NCBI GenBank assembly: GCA_035468175.1
Contig: DATITC010000041.1
Location: forward strand, 1 to 42,783
Origin: JAVEDQ01 sp035468175
Lineage (GTDB): Bacteria > Actinomycetota > Actinomycetes > Frankiales > Frankiaceae
Reading direction: 5' to 3'
DNA length: 42,783 nt
The notes under the pieces were generated by a model that had not been told where the DNA came from, made no database searches, and saw nothing but the letters and a program-made list of their open reading frames with translations. The stretch's first letter is position 1, and each line of letters begins with the position of its first letter. The position numbers were made by a program, and so were the translations under genes. Shown here piece after piece: positions 35,701-42,783 of this stretch.

Positions 35701-37339
35701 ACGCCGGCGTGCCGTAGGGGATGAGTTCGCGCGACAGGTAGGGCCGGTCCATCAGCCCGGGGGGCACCGGGTCGAGCGTCGCGCCCCACCGGTAGTGCGA
35801 GAAGTCGGCGCCCGGGAGTTCGAGTACGCGAGTGGCGTCGCCGCGGGACTGCATGAAGTCCGCGGACTGCTGCATATAGCTCGGAAGCTGCTCGGCCCGG
35901 TCGAGGTTCCGGTCGACGAACTGCCCTTGCCACAGCGGCGACATGTCCAGCGCGATCAGCACCAGGACGATGCCGGCCGCCGCCACCGGCACCGCCCGTC
36001 CGGCCGGAAGGCGGAACCGTCGAGAGCTGCGGCTGGGTGCCGTCCGGCTCCGCGAGCGCTCGAACAGCGCCTCGACCGCTGCCGCCAGCAGCACCGCGAG
36101 GCCGAGTGAGACCAGCGGCTCGGCGCGCGGCATGCTGCGGAGCGCGAGCCCCGCAGTCGAGCCGGCGGCGAAGTCCTTGAACAAGCCACCGAGGGGGGAG
36201 GGGTTGGCGAACGGGTAGACGCCCACCGAGATCGTCGTTCCCACCGCGACCAGCACCACGAAGTAGCTGCGTAGCCGCCACCTGGACACGACGGCGGCGG
36301 CGACGGCACACAGCGGTAGGGCGAAGCTGACGGCGATCTGCCCCAGGTTCTCGGTGTAGGTGCGCGCCGGCTGGACCCACGCGTCGATGCCGTCCGCACC
36401 GTAGAAGTACCAATTGCCGAGCCCGCGCAGAACTTCGGATGCCTGGGAACCGCTGGCGACCGTCTTCACGGTCTCGGAGTAGGCGAGTACGTCGAGCCCG
36501 TAGCCGGACTGCGCGGCCAGGCCCGACATCCACCAGAGGTTGGCCAGGATGACGAGGACCGCGGTCCGCACCGTGAAGGCGAGTGCCTTGCGCAGGGACA
36601 CCTCGTGGTGCACCCAGACCGCGAACGGGAACCACAGGATGGGACCGAGCAGGACATAGATCAGGCTCGTCGCGTTGACGCTGCCGACCAACGCCACGGT
36701 GATCGCGAGCAGCGCCGGGTACCGCCACCGACTACGGCGTTTGACCCCGGCTTCCTCGGCCAGCCGAAGCCCGCGGACGACGAGGGCGATGAGCCAGGGA
36801 AGCGCCGCCCAGGGCATGAGGATCGCCGAGATCCGAGCCTCGTATTCGAGCACGTACGGCGACAGCGCGTATGCGAAGGCGGCGACGGCGGAGCTGATCG
36901 GCCGCCACCCGAACGTCTGCAGCAGGAACAGCGTCCCGAGGCCGGCGAGGAACAGCAGCGAGCCGGTCCAAAGCCGCTGCGCGACCCAGTCAGGCACGCC
37001 GAGATGCTGAAAGGCCCAGTACCAGGGCCCCATCGGCAGCAGGTACCCGATGTTCTGGTGGGTCACGGTGCCGGCGCCGACGTGCGGGTCCCACATGTAG
37101 GGGGCCCGGCCGAGCATCCGGTCGGGGTCGAGGTAGAGGTATTGCTTGGTGTCCGCACCGACCCTGCCGGGCGCGGTCAGCAGCAGCGGGATGTAGGAGA
37201 CGAAGGCGAGCAGCCAGACCGGCCAGGACCGCTGGAAGCCACCCCACCACGGTCGCCGGTGCTGGCTGGTGTTCGACGGCGTCGGGGGCTGCTCGTAGCC
37301 GGGGCTGCGGAGGTCGTCCTCGGGTGGCGCGGCGCTCAC
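32657..37339 (-). CDS. aftD: AftD-like alpha-(1->3)-arabinofuranosyltransferase (DUF3367 family)
   Basis: This giant membrane glycosyltransferase has 1560 aa. The N-terminal GT-C module (about 38-470, roughly 11 TMs) has an acidic first-loop motif GADTKQYLYLDP (D63, D71). A long extracytoplasmic region follows, with beta-sandwich/discoidin-like segments (for example WRVGAFSDVRKERWQLNLSS and FDGDPRTAWSGALGSPTG). A C-terminal cluster of TMs (about 1330-1480) precedes a polar tail. In mycobacteria AftD adds arabinofuranose to arabinogalactan and lipoarabinomannan; here the donor and acceptor are unproved. The GTG at 37339 overlaps the upstream GT4 stop (GTGA). The last 34 residues overlap a small gene in another phase and look unlike the rest. 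Confidence 0.88.
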   Translation of the reverse strand: MSAAPPEDDLRSPGYEQPPTPSNTSQHRRPWWGGFQRSWPVWLLAFVSYIPLLLTAPGRVGADTKQYLYLDPDRMLGRAPYMWDPHVGAGTVTHQNIGYLLPMGPWYWAFQHLGVPDWVAQRLWTGSLLFLAGLGTLFLLQTFGWRPISSAVAAFAYALSPYVLEYEARISAILMPWAALPWLIALVVRGLRLAEEAGVKRRSRWRYPALLAITVALVGSVNATSLIYVLLGPILWFPFAVWVHHEVSLRKALAFTVRTAVLVILANLWWMSGLAAQSGYGLDVLAYSETVKTVASGSQASEVLRGLGNWYFYGADGIDAWVQPARTYTENLGQIAVSFALPLCAVAAAVVSRWRLRSYFVVLVAVGTTISVGVYPFANPSPLGGLFKDFAAGSTAGLALRSMPRAEPLVSLGLAVLLAAAVEALFERSRSRTAPSRSSRRFRLPAGRAVPVAAAGIVLVLIALDMSPLWQGQFVDRNLDRAEQLPSYMQQSADFMQSRGDATRVLELPGADFSHYRWGATLDPVPPGLMDRPYLSRELIPYGTPASADLLRALDRRLQEGVFEISALPDVARRLGVGDVELRSDLQYERFRTPRPIRTWGMFTAERPDGLGAPTTFGPTVSENPVVPLTDEVTLAEPPNAAKPPAVAVFPVQNPVPIVRAEADKSPLLVAGDGEGIVDAAATGLLNRPGVLLYSATSSNADVAQALDQGADLLLTDSNRRRAERWGTLRENYGFTERPGEQPLRTDVSDNRLPTFSGDTSDRIKGDPNTQTVAEQRGVASVEATDYGNPTSYAPADRPVNGVDGDLTTAWRVGAFSDVRKERWQLNLSSPTTTDRVNLVQPITGPRNRWMTKVRLSFDGGNPVTVNLNDASRTSAGQTITFPKRTFSRVDVTILDTNVGVQSQYNGASGVGIAELRVGGARADEVLRLPTDLFTKTGNAEQNHRLVVQLTRDRADPAEPFKEDTEKAMARSFTLPTARSFSVVGTARVSAAASDTLVDRTTGRNTGPDVVTASSTVRLPGDVADRASSAFDGDPRTAWSGALGSPTGVSLQVRSPQPVSTNRLGLSIVADGQHSVPTALTLQVDGRTVGTVQVPPVKDGPAGTVRNVSVPIPQTTGRTFRLTVAQVREVDSRNYFSKGPIALPASLAEVDLAGLRVPPATSSIPSPCRSDLLKVDGKPVPVRVSGSASAAEQRQGLPLQLCGGSLRLSAGQHLLRTAPGVETGVDVDRLQLGSSVNGAALPATANAELALAPGGTGSAPQPAVTVKHSGETSFDLHVSGASSSFWLVLGQSLSPGWKATIGSASLGAPKLVDGYANGWKVDPKQPSFDVHLEWTPQHRVWWALGISAAALLLCLVLVALPGRRWRRPGTVPVELVNPIAPDERHRRVVRAVVAVLVTGLVVALVVKPLAAPFAMAALVLTVALPRGRLLLRIGAPLCLALTALYVGEVQFRFHLPNSGQWVPAFAKVATLSWFVVVLLVLDVVADWVRRSQADGDAYPPEDGSTADSTSAVDGAAAYATSRRVGADHERIRATEDRRTDRWWHRRTPGSARGARHQPGQ

Positions 37340-38550
37340 CGGCGCGAGCGGTTCCGGCGTGCCGCCTGCCCCGCGAGCACGGCGAAGGTCCCGAGCGCCG
37401 TGGCGTCCCACGTGAATTGCTCCGCTTGCTTCAGGGCACCGTCGACCAGTGCGGCACGCAGAGCCGGGTCGTTGAGCACCGAGGCCAGTACCTGCCCGAG
37501 GTCGGCCACGTCGTCCACGAGTAGCCCGCTGATGCCGTCCGCGACGGCGTCGCTGTGCCCGGCGATTCGCGTCGCGACCGCGGGTGTCCCGCAGGCCGCC
37601 GCCTCGGTGAGCGTCATGCCCCAGCCCTCGCGGGCGGAGGCCGATGCCACGACCCAGGCGCGTCGGTAGAGCCGGACCAGCTCGTCGTCGTCGACTCGTC
37701 CCACGAGCCGGAGCCACTCGGTAGCGCCCGCGGCGTCGATCTGTTCCTGCAGGTTCTCCCGTTCGTACCCCTCACCGACGATCTCGGCCTCGAGCTCGGG
37801 CACGAGTGCTTTCGCGGCGAGCAGGCCCCGGATGAGTCGGTCGAAGCGCTTCACCGGGACGAGGCGCCCGACGGCGACGACGAGCGGGCGCACGGAGCGT
37901 TCGCCGCCCGGCGAGAAACGAGGGCTGATCCCTGGCGGCACGACCGTGACCTTTTCCGGACGCATGTGCAGCATCGAGATGATCTCGTGCCGGGACGACT
38001 CGGAGAGCGTGACGATCTCGGACCTTCGATAGAGCGGCGGGGCCAGCTTCGACTCGATCGTCTCTCCGACCCGGGCCATGTGCGGAGGCAGGACCATCCG
38101 CCACATCTCTGCGTGAACGTGGTGGAGGAACACGATGCGCGGTTTACGCGACCAGACCGGTGACAGGAATGGCATGCCGTTCCAGATCTCGACCAGGCCG
38201 TCGTAGCTCCCGTTGCGACCCGCGATGCTCGCCGCCGCGCTCCGTGGGAAAACCGCGTAGCGGCCCGCCTTGCGGATCACCTGGTAGCCGTTGCGCACTT
38301 TGTAGTCCGGGTGGTTCTGGGCCCGGGCCGTGCGCTGAACCACCTCGAGGCCGGCCCGTGCCCACCGCTCCGCGACCTTGTCCGCGTGCACCTCTGACCC
38401 ACCCGCCTCGGGGTCTTCGAGGTCGCGCCAGGCGAGCATCAGCACGCGTTGCAGGCCGGACTCCCGGATCATCTCCTCGAGAGACGGCGCATCCGCCCCG
38501 TCCGGGCCCGGGGTGCCGGAGACGGCCGGGGGGGTGGTCTGCCCGTTCAC
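37336..38550 (-). CDS. GT4-type (GT-B fold) glycosyltransferase
   Basis: This 404-aa cytoplasmic glycosyltransferase has an N-terminal Rossmann domain starting at VLMLAWRDLEDPEAGGSEVH (36-55) and a C-terminal donor domain with VVAVGRLVPVKRFDRLI (224-240) and the GT4 E-x7-E pair E308/E316 in EGWGMTLTE. It probably uses an activated sugar such as GDP-mannose, UDP- or GDP-linked; specificity is not readable. GTG 38550 has GGAGGG upstream and overlaps the flippase stop by 4 nt. Its own stop overlaps the AftD start in the same way, so the three genes form a coupled unit. Confidence 0.92.
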   Translation of the reverse strand: MNGQTTPPAVSGTPGPDGADAPSLEEMIRESGLQRVLMLAWRDLEDPEAGGSEVHADKVAERWARAGLEVVQRTARAQNHPDYKVRNGYQVIRKAGRYAVFPRSAAASIAGRNGSYDGLVEIWNGMPFLSPVWSRKPRIVFLHHVHAEMWRMVLPPHMARVGETIESKLAPPLYRRSEIVTLSESSRHEIISMLHMRPEKVTVVPPGISPRFSPGGERSVRPLVVAVGRLVPVKRFDRLIRGLLAAKALVPELEAEIVGEGYERENLQEQIDAAGATEWLRLVGRVDDDELVRLYRRAWVVASASAREGWGMTLTEAAACGTPAVATRIAGHSDAVADGISGLLVDDVADLGQVLASVLNDPALRAALVDGALKQAEQFTWDATALGTFAVLAGQAARRNRSRR

Positions 38551-39974
38551 GAGACCCTCCTGGGTCGAAGAGCGGCCAACAGCACCAGACCACCGGTGAC
38601 GGCGGCCAGCGTGGCCTGGACCGCGAGGTCAGCCTCGGCCGTAGCCCTGGGATCCCCGTCCGCGGCGAGCAACAGCGGGATGATCACCGCGGTCCCGACC
38701 AGCAACGCGAGGACTGCTCGTCGATGACCGGCACCGAGCAGGTAGTGGGTGAACAGTACCGTCGCGCCGAGGCAGGTCATCGCCAGCGCCAGCGGCCACA
38801 GCGCGTGGGCCGCAGACAGGTAGCGGGCGCCGAACGCGAGCTTGATGAGGAACTCCGGCGCGAGTACCGCGAGCCCCAGGAGCAGTGCGGCCGGGACGGC
38901 GAAGATCGCAAGGGTCCCGCCGAGCTGGCGCAAGGCGTGCTCACCCTTGTCGCGGCGGCTCGCCGCCTCGGGCAGCAAGAAGCTCGAGAGGACCAGTGCG
39001 GCGAACACGAGCGCTTTGGAGGCCACCGAGATAGCCGCGTAGGCGCCGGTCGCGCTCGGTCGCTCCCGGCCCAGGATGACGACGTCGACGTTCTGCAACA
39101 GCCCCAACAGCCCCAGTGCCAGCAGGGCGATGCCGACGTCAGTGACGAGACGGCGTTCACGGGGGAGGGCGAGAGCCGGCGGCACCGGCGGCCCGGGCTC
39201 GAGTGCTCTGCCGGCCGGGTGCCGGGACAGGTACCACCGGGCGTGCACGTCGCCGCTTGCCACGCCGATCAGCAGCCCGAGGGCGACCCCGGTGGAGCCC
39301 ATCCCGGCGAACACCAGGACCACCGTCAACACGCTCCGTAGGCCACCCTCGATCAAGAGGTTGACCGCAAGCCCGCGGTAGGCGTGCTGCGCCTGGAGCA
39401 GGCCCCGGTCCACGCACAACAGCCCCCACGCGGCGCCGGCGACGAGTACCACGACGATGCCCGCACGGTCGTCGACCGACAGCTGCGTGCTCAGCACGCC
39501 GCACAGCAGGGTCGCCAGGACGGCGACGACGGCCACGACCATCAGGCCCACTCGCCGAATGCGTCGGGCCCACGCCGGGATCAGTTCGGTGTGACCCGTG
39601 GTCCGCCAGCGGGTCGCCCGGCGCACGATGCCCACCAGCAGCGCGCTGCCCGGCATCGACACGACGAAGAAGATCGCCACCAGCTGAGCTTGGGTCCCGT
39701 AGCCCGTGGTGCTGAGGATCCGGGCGACTGCGAGTGTCACCAGGACGTTGGCGGCGTTCGCCACGAAGCCGGCGAAGGCGAGCGGGGTCGCTTCGCGCAC
39801 GGCCTGTGACGATCGCTCGGCCCCGCCGGACGGCGATGCGGGCGCGTGCCCGTCCGCCCCGGCGACGACCGGGGCACCGGGGGATGAGGCGGGACTTACA
39901 GGGCGGACGATCGGCTCCGAGCTGGTGGCTGTGCGAGGCGGGCGAGGCGGAACACTCCCCGCGAGGCTACCCAT
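38547..39974 (-). CDS. Polysaccharide flippase (Wzx/MOP superfamily) membrane protein
   Basis: The 475-aa protein has a Pro/Ser-rich N-terminus of about 60 residues, then 12-14 TM segments. It has the Wzx/MOP look: FAGFVANAANVLVTLAVARIL at the first TM, and LLQNVDVVILGRERPSATGAYAAI, matching the conserved DxxxLG...A..G.Y pattern midway. Such proteins flip lipid-linked oligosaccharides across the membrane. I chose ATG 39974 because GGAGG lies 7-12 nt upstream; the frame is open to 40121 but that part has no family similarity. It heads the flippase-GT4-AftD unit. Confidence 0.88.
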   Translation of the reverse strand: MGSLAGSVPPRPPRTATSSEPIVRPVSPASSPGAPVVAGADGHAPASPSGGAERSSQAVREATPLAFAGFVANAANVLVTLAVARILSTTGYGTQAQLVAIFFVVSMPGSALLVGIVRRATRWRTTGHTELIPAWARRIRRVGLMVVAVVAVLATLLCGVLSTQLSVDDRAGIVVVLVAGAAWGLLCVDRGLLQAQHAYRGLAVNLLIEGGLRSVLTVVLVFAGMGSTGVALGLLIGVASGDVHARWYLSRHPAGRALEPGPPVPPALALPRERRLVTDVGIALLALGLLGLLQNVDVVILGRERPSATGAYAAISVASKALVFAALVLSSFLLPEAASRRDKGEHALRQLGGTLAIFAVPAALLLGLAVLAPEFLIKLAFGARYLSAAHALWPLALAMTCLGATVLFTHYLLGAGHRRAVLALLVGTAVIIPLLLAADGDPRATAEADLAVQATLAAVTGGLVLLAALRPRRVS

Positions 39975-40035
39975 CCGGGACCCTCCGGGCCCTTGCCGAC
40001 GCGCCCGCATCGGCAACGCCACACTCATCTCGACG

Positions 40036-40050
40036 GAGGACTCAGTCCTC
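40036..40050. promoter_or_regulatory. Palindrome upstream of the flippase gene
   Basis: GAGGACT and AGTCCTC flank a single C, a perfect 7+7 palindrome 62 nt before the flippase start. It could be an operator or a short hairpin in the leader. Confidence 0.45.
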
Positions 40051-40066
40051 GCCGCCCCGCCCGACG

Positions 40067-40127
40067 TGATCTGTGCGGATCTTGTCGCGCTGACCTGCAG
40101 GAATAGTCGCATAATCCGCACAGATCA
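40067..40127. repeat. 14-bp inverted repeat with a competing hairpin, between gmd and the flippase gene
   Basis: TGATCTGTGCGGAT (40067-40080) and ATCCGCACAGATCA (40114-40127) are perfect inverted copies 33 nt apart. The right arm also overlaps a second small stem, ACAGA/TCTGT (40120-40135), so two structures exclude each other. It lies in the 179-nt spacer between gmd and the flippase gene and may be a terminator, an attenuator or paired operator sites. Confidence 0.7.
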
Positions 40128-40153
40128 ACTTCTGTGGGGCCGCCCACATCCAG

Positions 40154-41155
<1,002 letters not shown>

Positions 41156-41161
41156 GGTCTC

Positions 41162-42262
41162 CTACTGGGTTGGGGTCGCCAGGACATGTGGCCGATTCGC
41201 CGGGCGCACGTACCGCTGGAGACGGAGGAAGGGTTTCTCGACCACACCGTAGGAGGTCAGGGCCAGAGTCAGCACCACCGCCACTCGGACCGCTTGTGTC
41301 GGCCAGTAGGAAAGGCCCAACCACGCGCTGTTGAGCACGAGGTAGACCGGCCAGTGCCAGAGGTACAGCCCGTAGGAGATGCGTCCGATCCCCACCATCG
41401 GCGGCCACGCGAGCAGGCGGGAGAGCCGGCTGCGAGGGGTGGTGACGACTGCCGCCAGGAGCATGGCTGCGAGCAGTGCCACGACCGACAGGCCGCCGAG
41501 GTAGTAGATGGACGACCGCCACGAGCCGAATACGACCATGGCCAGCAACGCCACCAGCGCTCCAGGCGCCACCGCCGTGCTGACCCGCGCGATGTGCCCG
41601 CGAAGAGTCGCAGAGCCGTGGGCGAGTGCCAGCGCCAGCAGGCATCCGACCAGCAGTTGTTGCGCGCGCGTGTCCGGCGCGAAGTACAGACGCGGGACCG
41701 ACGACTGCCCCCGCCACAGGAGCAACGGCAGCACGGCGGACAGCACGGCCAGCACGCCCGCGACCAGCACGACAGTCCGTACTCCACCGCGCCGGAGAGC
41801 CATCAGCAGGAGGACCGGCCAGACCAGGTAGAAGTGCTCCTCGATCGACAGCGACCAGGTGTGCTCGACGAGCCCCAGCACGGGTACGTGTCCGGTCGCC
41901 GCCTGGAAGTCGCTCACGTAGAGGGCGCTGCCGATGATCCCCGAAGTCAGGCCGATCGTGCCCACGGGGTTCGGCACCAGTGCCGCGTACAGCGCGGCTG
42001 CGGCCAGCAGCACCAGTAGTGCCGGGAGGAGCCGGAGCACCCGTCGGGCATAGAACCAGCGGAGCTTGATCGTCCTTGTCCTGATCGCCTCCGACAGCAG
42101 CAGCGACGTGATGAGGAAGCCCGACAGGACGAAGAAGACGTCGACGCCGATCGATCCCCCGGAAGCCCACGCCGCGCCGGTGTGGAAAGCCAGGACCGCG
42201 AGGATCGCGAGCGCGCGGATGCCGTCGAGCCCGTCGAGCCGACCCTCCCCGTCCCCGCTCAT
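41162..42262 (-). CDS. Acyltransferase 3 family membrane protein
   Basis: This 366-aa protein of about ten TM segments belongs to the acyltransferase-3 (OafA/NodX-like) family, which transfers acetyl or other acyl groups to sugars. The N-terminal family motif is GIRALAILAVLAFH, with R16 and H27, and there is GVDVFFVLSGFLIT and TWSLSIEEHFYLVWPV. The ATG at 42262 overlaps the upstream stop (ATGA). There is no SGNH domain at the C-terminus. It probably O-acylates the polysaccharide made by its neighbours; the acyl donor is unknown. Confidence 0.93.
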   Translation of the reverse strand: MSGDGEGRLDGLDGIRALAILAVLAFHTGAAWASGGSIGVDVFFVLSGFLITSLLLSEAIRTRTIKLRWFYARRVLRLLPALLVLLAAAALYAALVPNPVGTIGLTSGIIGSALYVSDFQAATGHVPVLGLVEHTWSLSIEEHFYLVWPVLLLMALRRGGVRTVVLVAGVLAVLSAVLPLLLWRGQSSVPRLYFAPDTRAQQLLVGCLLALALAHGSATLRGHIARVSTAVAPGALVALLAMVVFGSWRSSIYYLGGLSVVALLAAMLLAAVVTTPRSRLSRLLAWPPMVGIGRISYGLYLWHWPVYLVLNSAWLGLSYWPTQAVRVAVVLTLALTSYGVVEKPFLRLQRYVRPANRPHVLATPTQ

Positions 42263-42783
42263 GTGCCCGGCAGGGCAGGCCCCGCGTACAGCTGGTACTG
42301 ACCCACGCTGGCGATCACTCGCTGACCCGGCCCGGGGGGCGGCGACGTTCCGTCGTTGAAGGCGAGTACCACGACCCATGGGACCTGGTCCTGGTCAGAC
42401 GTCAGGTGAACCCCGAACGGCACGCGCCAGAAGGGGATGGCGCGGACGTCCAACCCCTTCTTCTGAGCGGCCAGCAGCACGCCGGCGCCGACGAAGGGGG
42501 TGCCGACCAGCACCGGACGGGTGGTGGGGGCGAAGTCGATCCGCACCAGGTCGTCACGGTGGCCGGACATCCACGTGTCGATCGCGTCGGCCAGCCCCGG
42601 CACCACGTGTTCGCTGTCCATCTGCGAGGCGTCCGCGTGGACCGCCCCGGCCGTGTTCGATCCCGCCAGCACGATGAGTACCACCGCTACGGCCGCGGCC
42701 CCAAGGCGAGGAAGGGCGGACGGCCCCCGCGTCAGCCTCGACCGCAGCCGGTCGACGACGGGCGACGTGCCGCGGAGGTAGGC
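42259..42783 (-). CDS. C-terminal part of a GT-C-like membrane protein (partial)
   Basis: The frame is open to the window edge (175 codons), so the gene continues beyond it. A last TM (AAAVAVVLIVLAGS) is followed by a soluble domain of about 125 residues with EHVVPGLADAIDTWM, FAPTTRPVLVG, VGAGVLLAAQKKGLDVR and LAFNDGTSPPPGPGQRVIA. The same motif order ends the 13625-15244 protein, so the two are probably paralogues. It is the first visible gene of the acyltransferase-gmd unit. Full length and function cannot be seen. Confidence 0.7.
   Translation of the reverse strand, partial: AYLRGTSPVVDRLRSRLTRGPSALPRLGAAAVAVVLIVLAGSNTAGAVHADASQMDSEHVVPGLADAIDTWMSGHRDDLVRIDFAPTTRPVLVGTPFVGAGVLLAAQKKGLDVRAIPFWRVPFGVHLTSDQDQVPWVVVLAFNDGTSPPPGPGQRVIASVGQYQLYAGPALPGT

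Overview
This is a high-GC window with GTG starts, GTGA/ATGA gene overlaps and Shine-Dalgarno or leaderless starts. The content points to an actinobacterium: a PdtaR-type ANTAR regulator, an AftD-like arabinosyltransferase and a KatE/HPII catalase. From memory, the order trpC-trpB-trpA-lgt ... gltB-gltD ... ANTAR regulator-liv operon ... polA also occurs in Streptomyces and relatives. I cannot place the genus. The absence of recognisable mycolate genes gives no decisive information.

Layout. 1-4114: end of trpC, then trpB, trpA, lgt and a VIT-family metal transporter, all on +. 4440-10425: gltB-gltD (glutamate synthase) behind a promoter region with a perfect palindrome and a GlnR-like box. 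10532-16526: mixed accessory genes, namely a small unknown protein, an aromatic-acid-exporter-like membrane protein, an alpha/beta hydrolase, a GT-C-like membrane protein and a secreted PHB-depolymerase-like lipoprotein. 16542-16616: an unusual tRNA with a CAA anticodon but a short variable loop. 16735-22891: ANTAR response regulator, then a complete branched-chain amino-acid ABC transporter (livK-livH-livM-livG-livF), with a perfect 17-bp hairpin between livK and livH. 22964-29169: large catalase, GNAT acetyltransferase and DNA polymerase I. 29249-32600: cupin, TetR remnant, msrA, CapA-like lipoprotein and an aldehyde dehydrogenase pseudogene.

32602-42783 is a minus-strand surface-polysaccharide block. 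In transcription order it holds a partial GT-C-like protein, a membrane acyltransferase, a GDP-mannose 4,6-dehydratase, then (after a spacer rich in inverted repeats) a flippase, a GT4 glycosyltransferase, a giant AftD-like glycosyltransferase and a 51-residue acidic protein whose gene overlaps the aftD 3' end out of frame. Most junctions overlap by 4 nt, so the genes are probably translationally coupled. A reasonable reading is synthesis of a deoxymannose-type nucleotide sugar, assembly and flipping of a lipid-linked glycan, and extracytoplasmic glycosyl or acyl decoration.

Two themes run through the window. First, short tandem repeats with periods of 12, 15 or 18 bp occur at five separate loci, both coding and non-coding. 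Second, several starts (polA, the capA-like gene, the GT-C gene) lie 6-7 nt downstream of a TANNNT hexamer, as expected of leaderless transcripts. I did not identify a clear new defence or mobile system. The most unusual items are the tRNA/lipoprotein junction, the overlapping small gene, the paired GT-C paralogues in the polysaccharide and accessory regions, and the tandem repeats.
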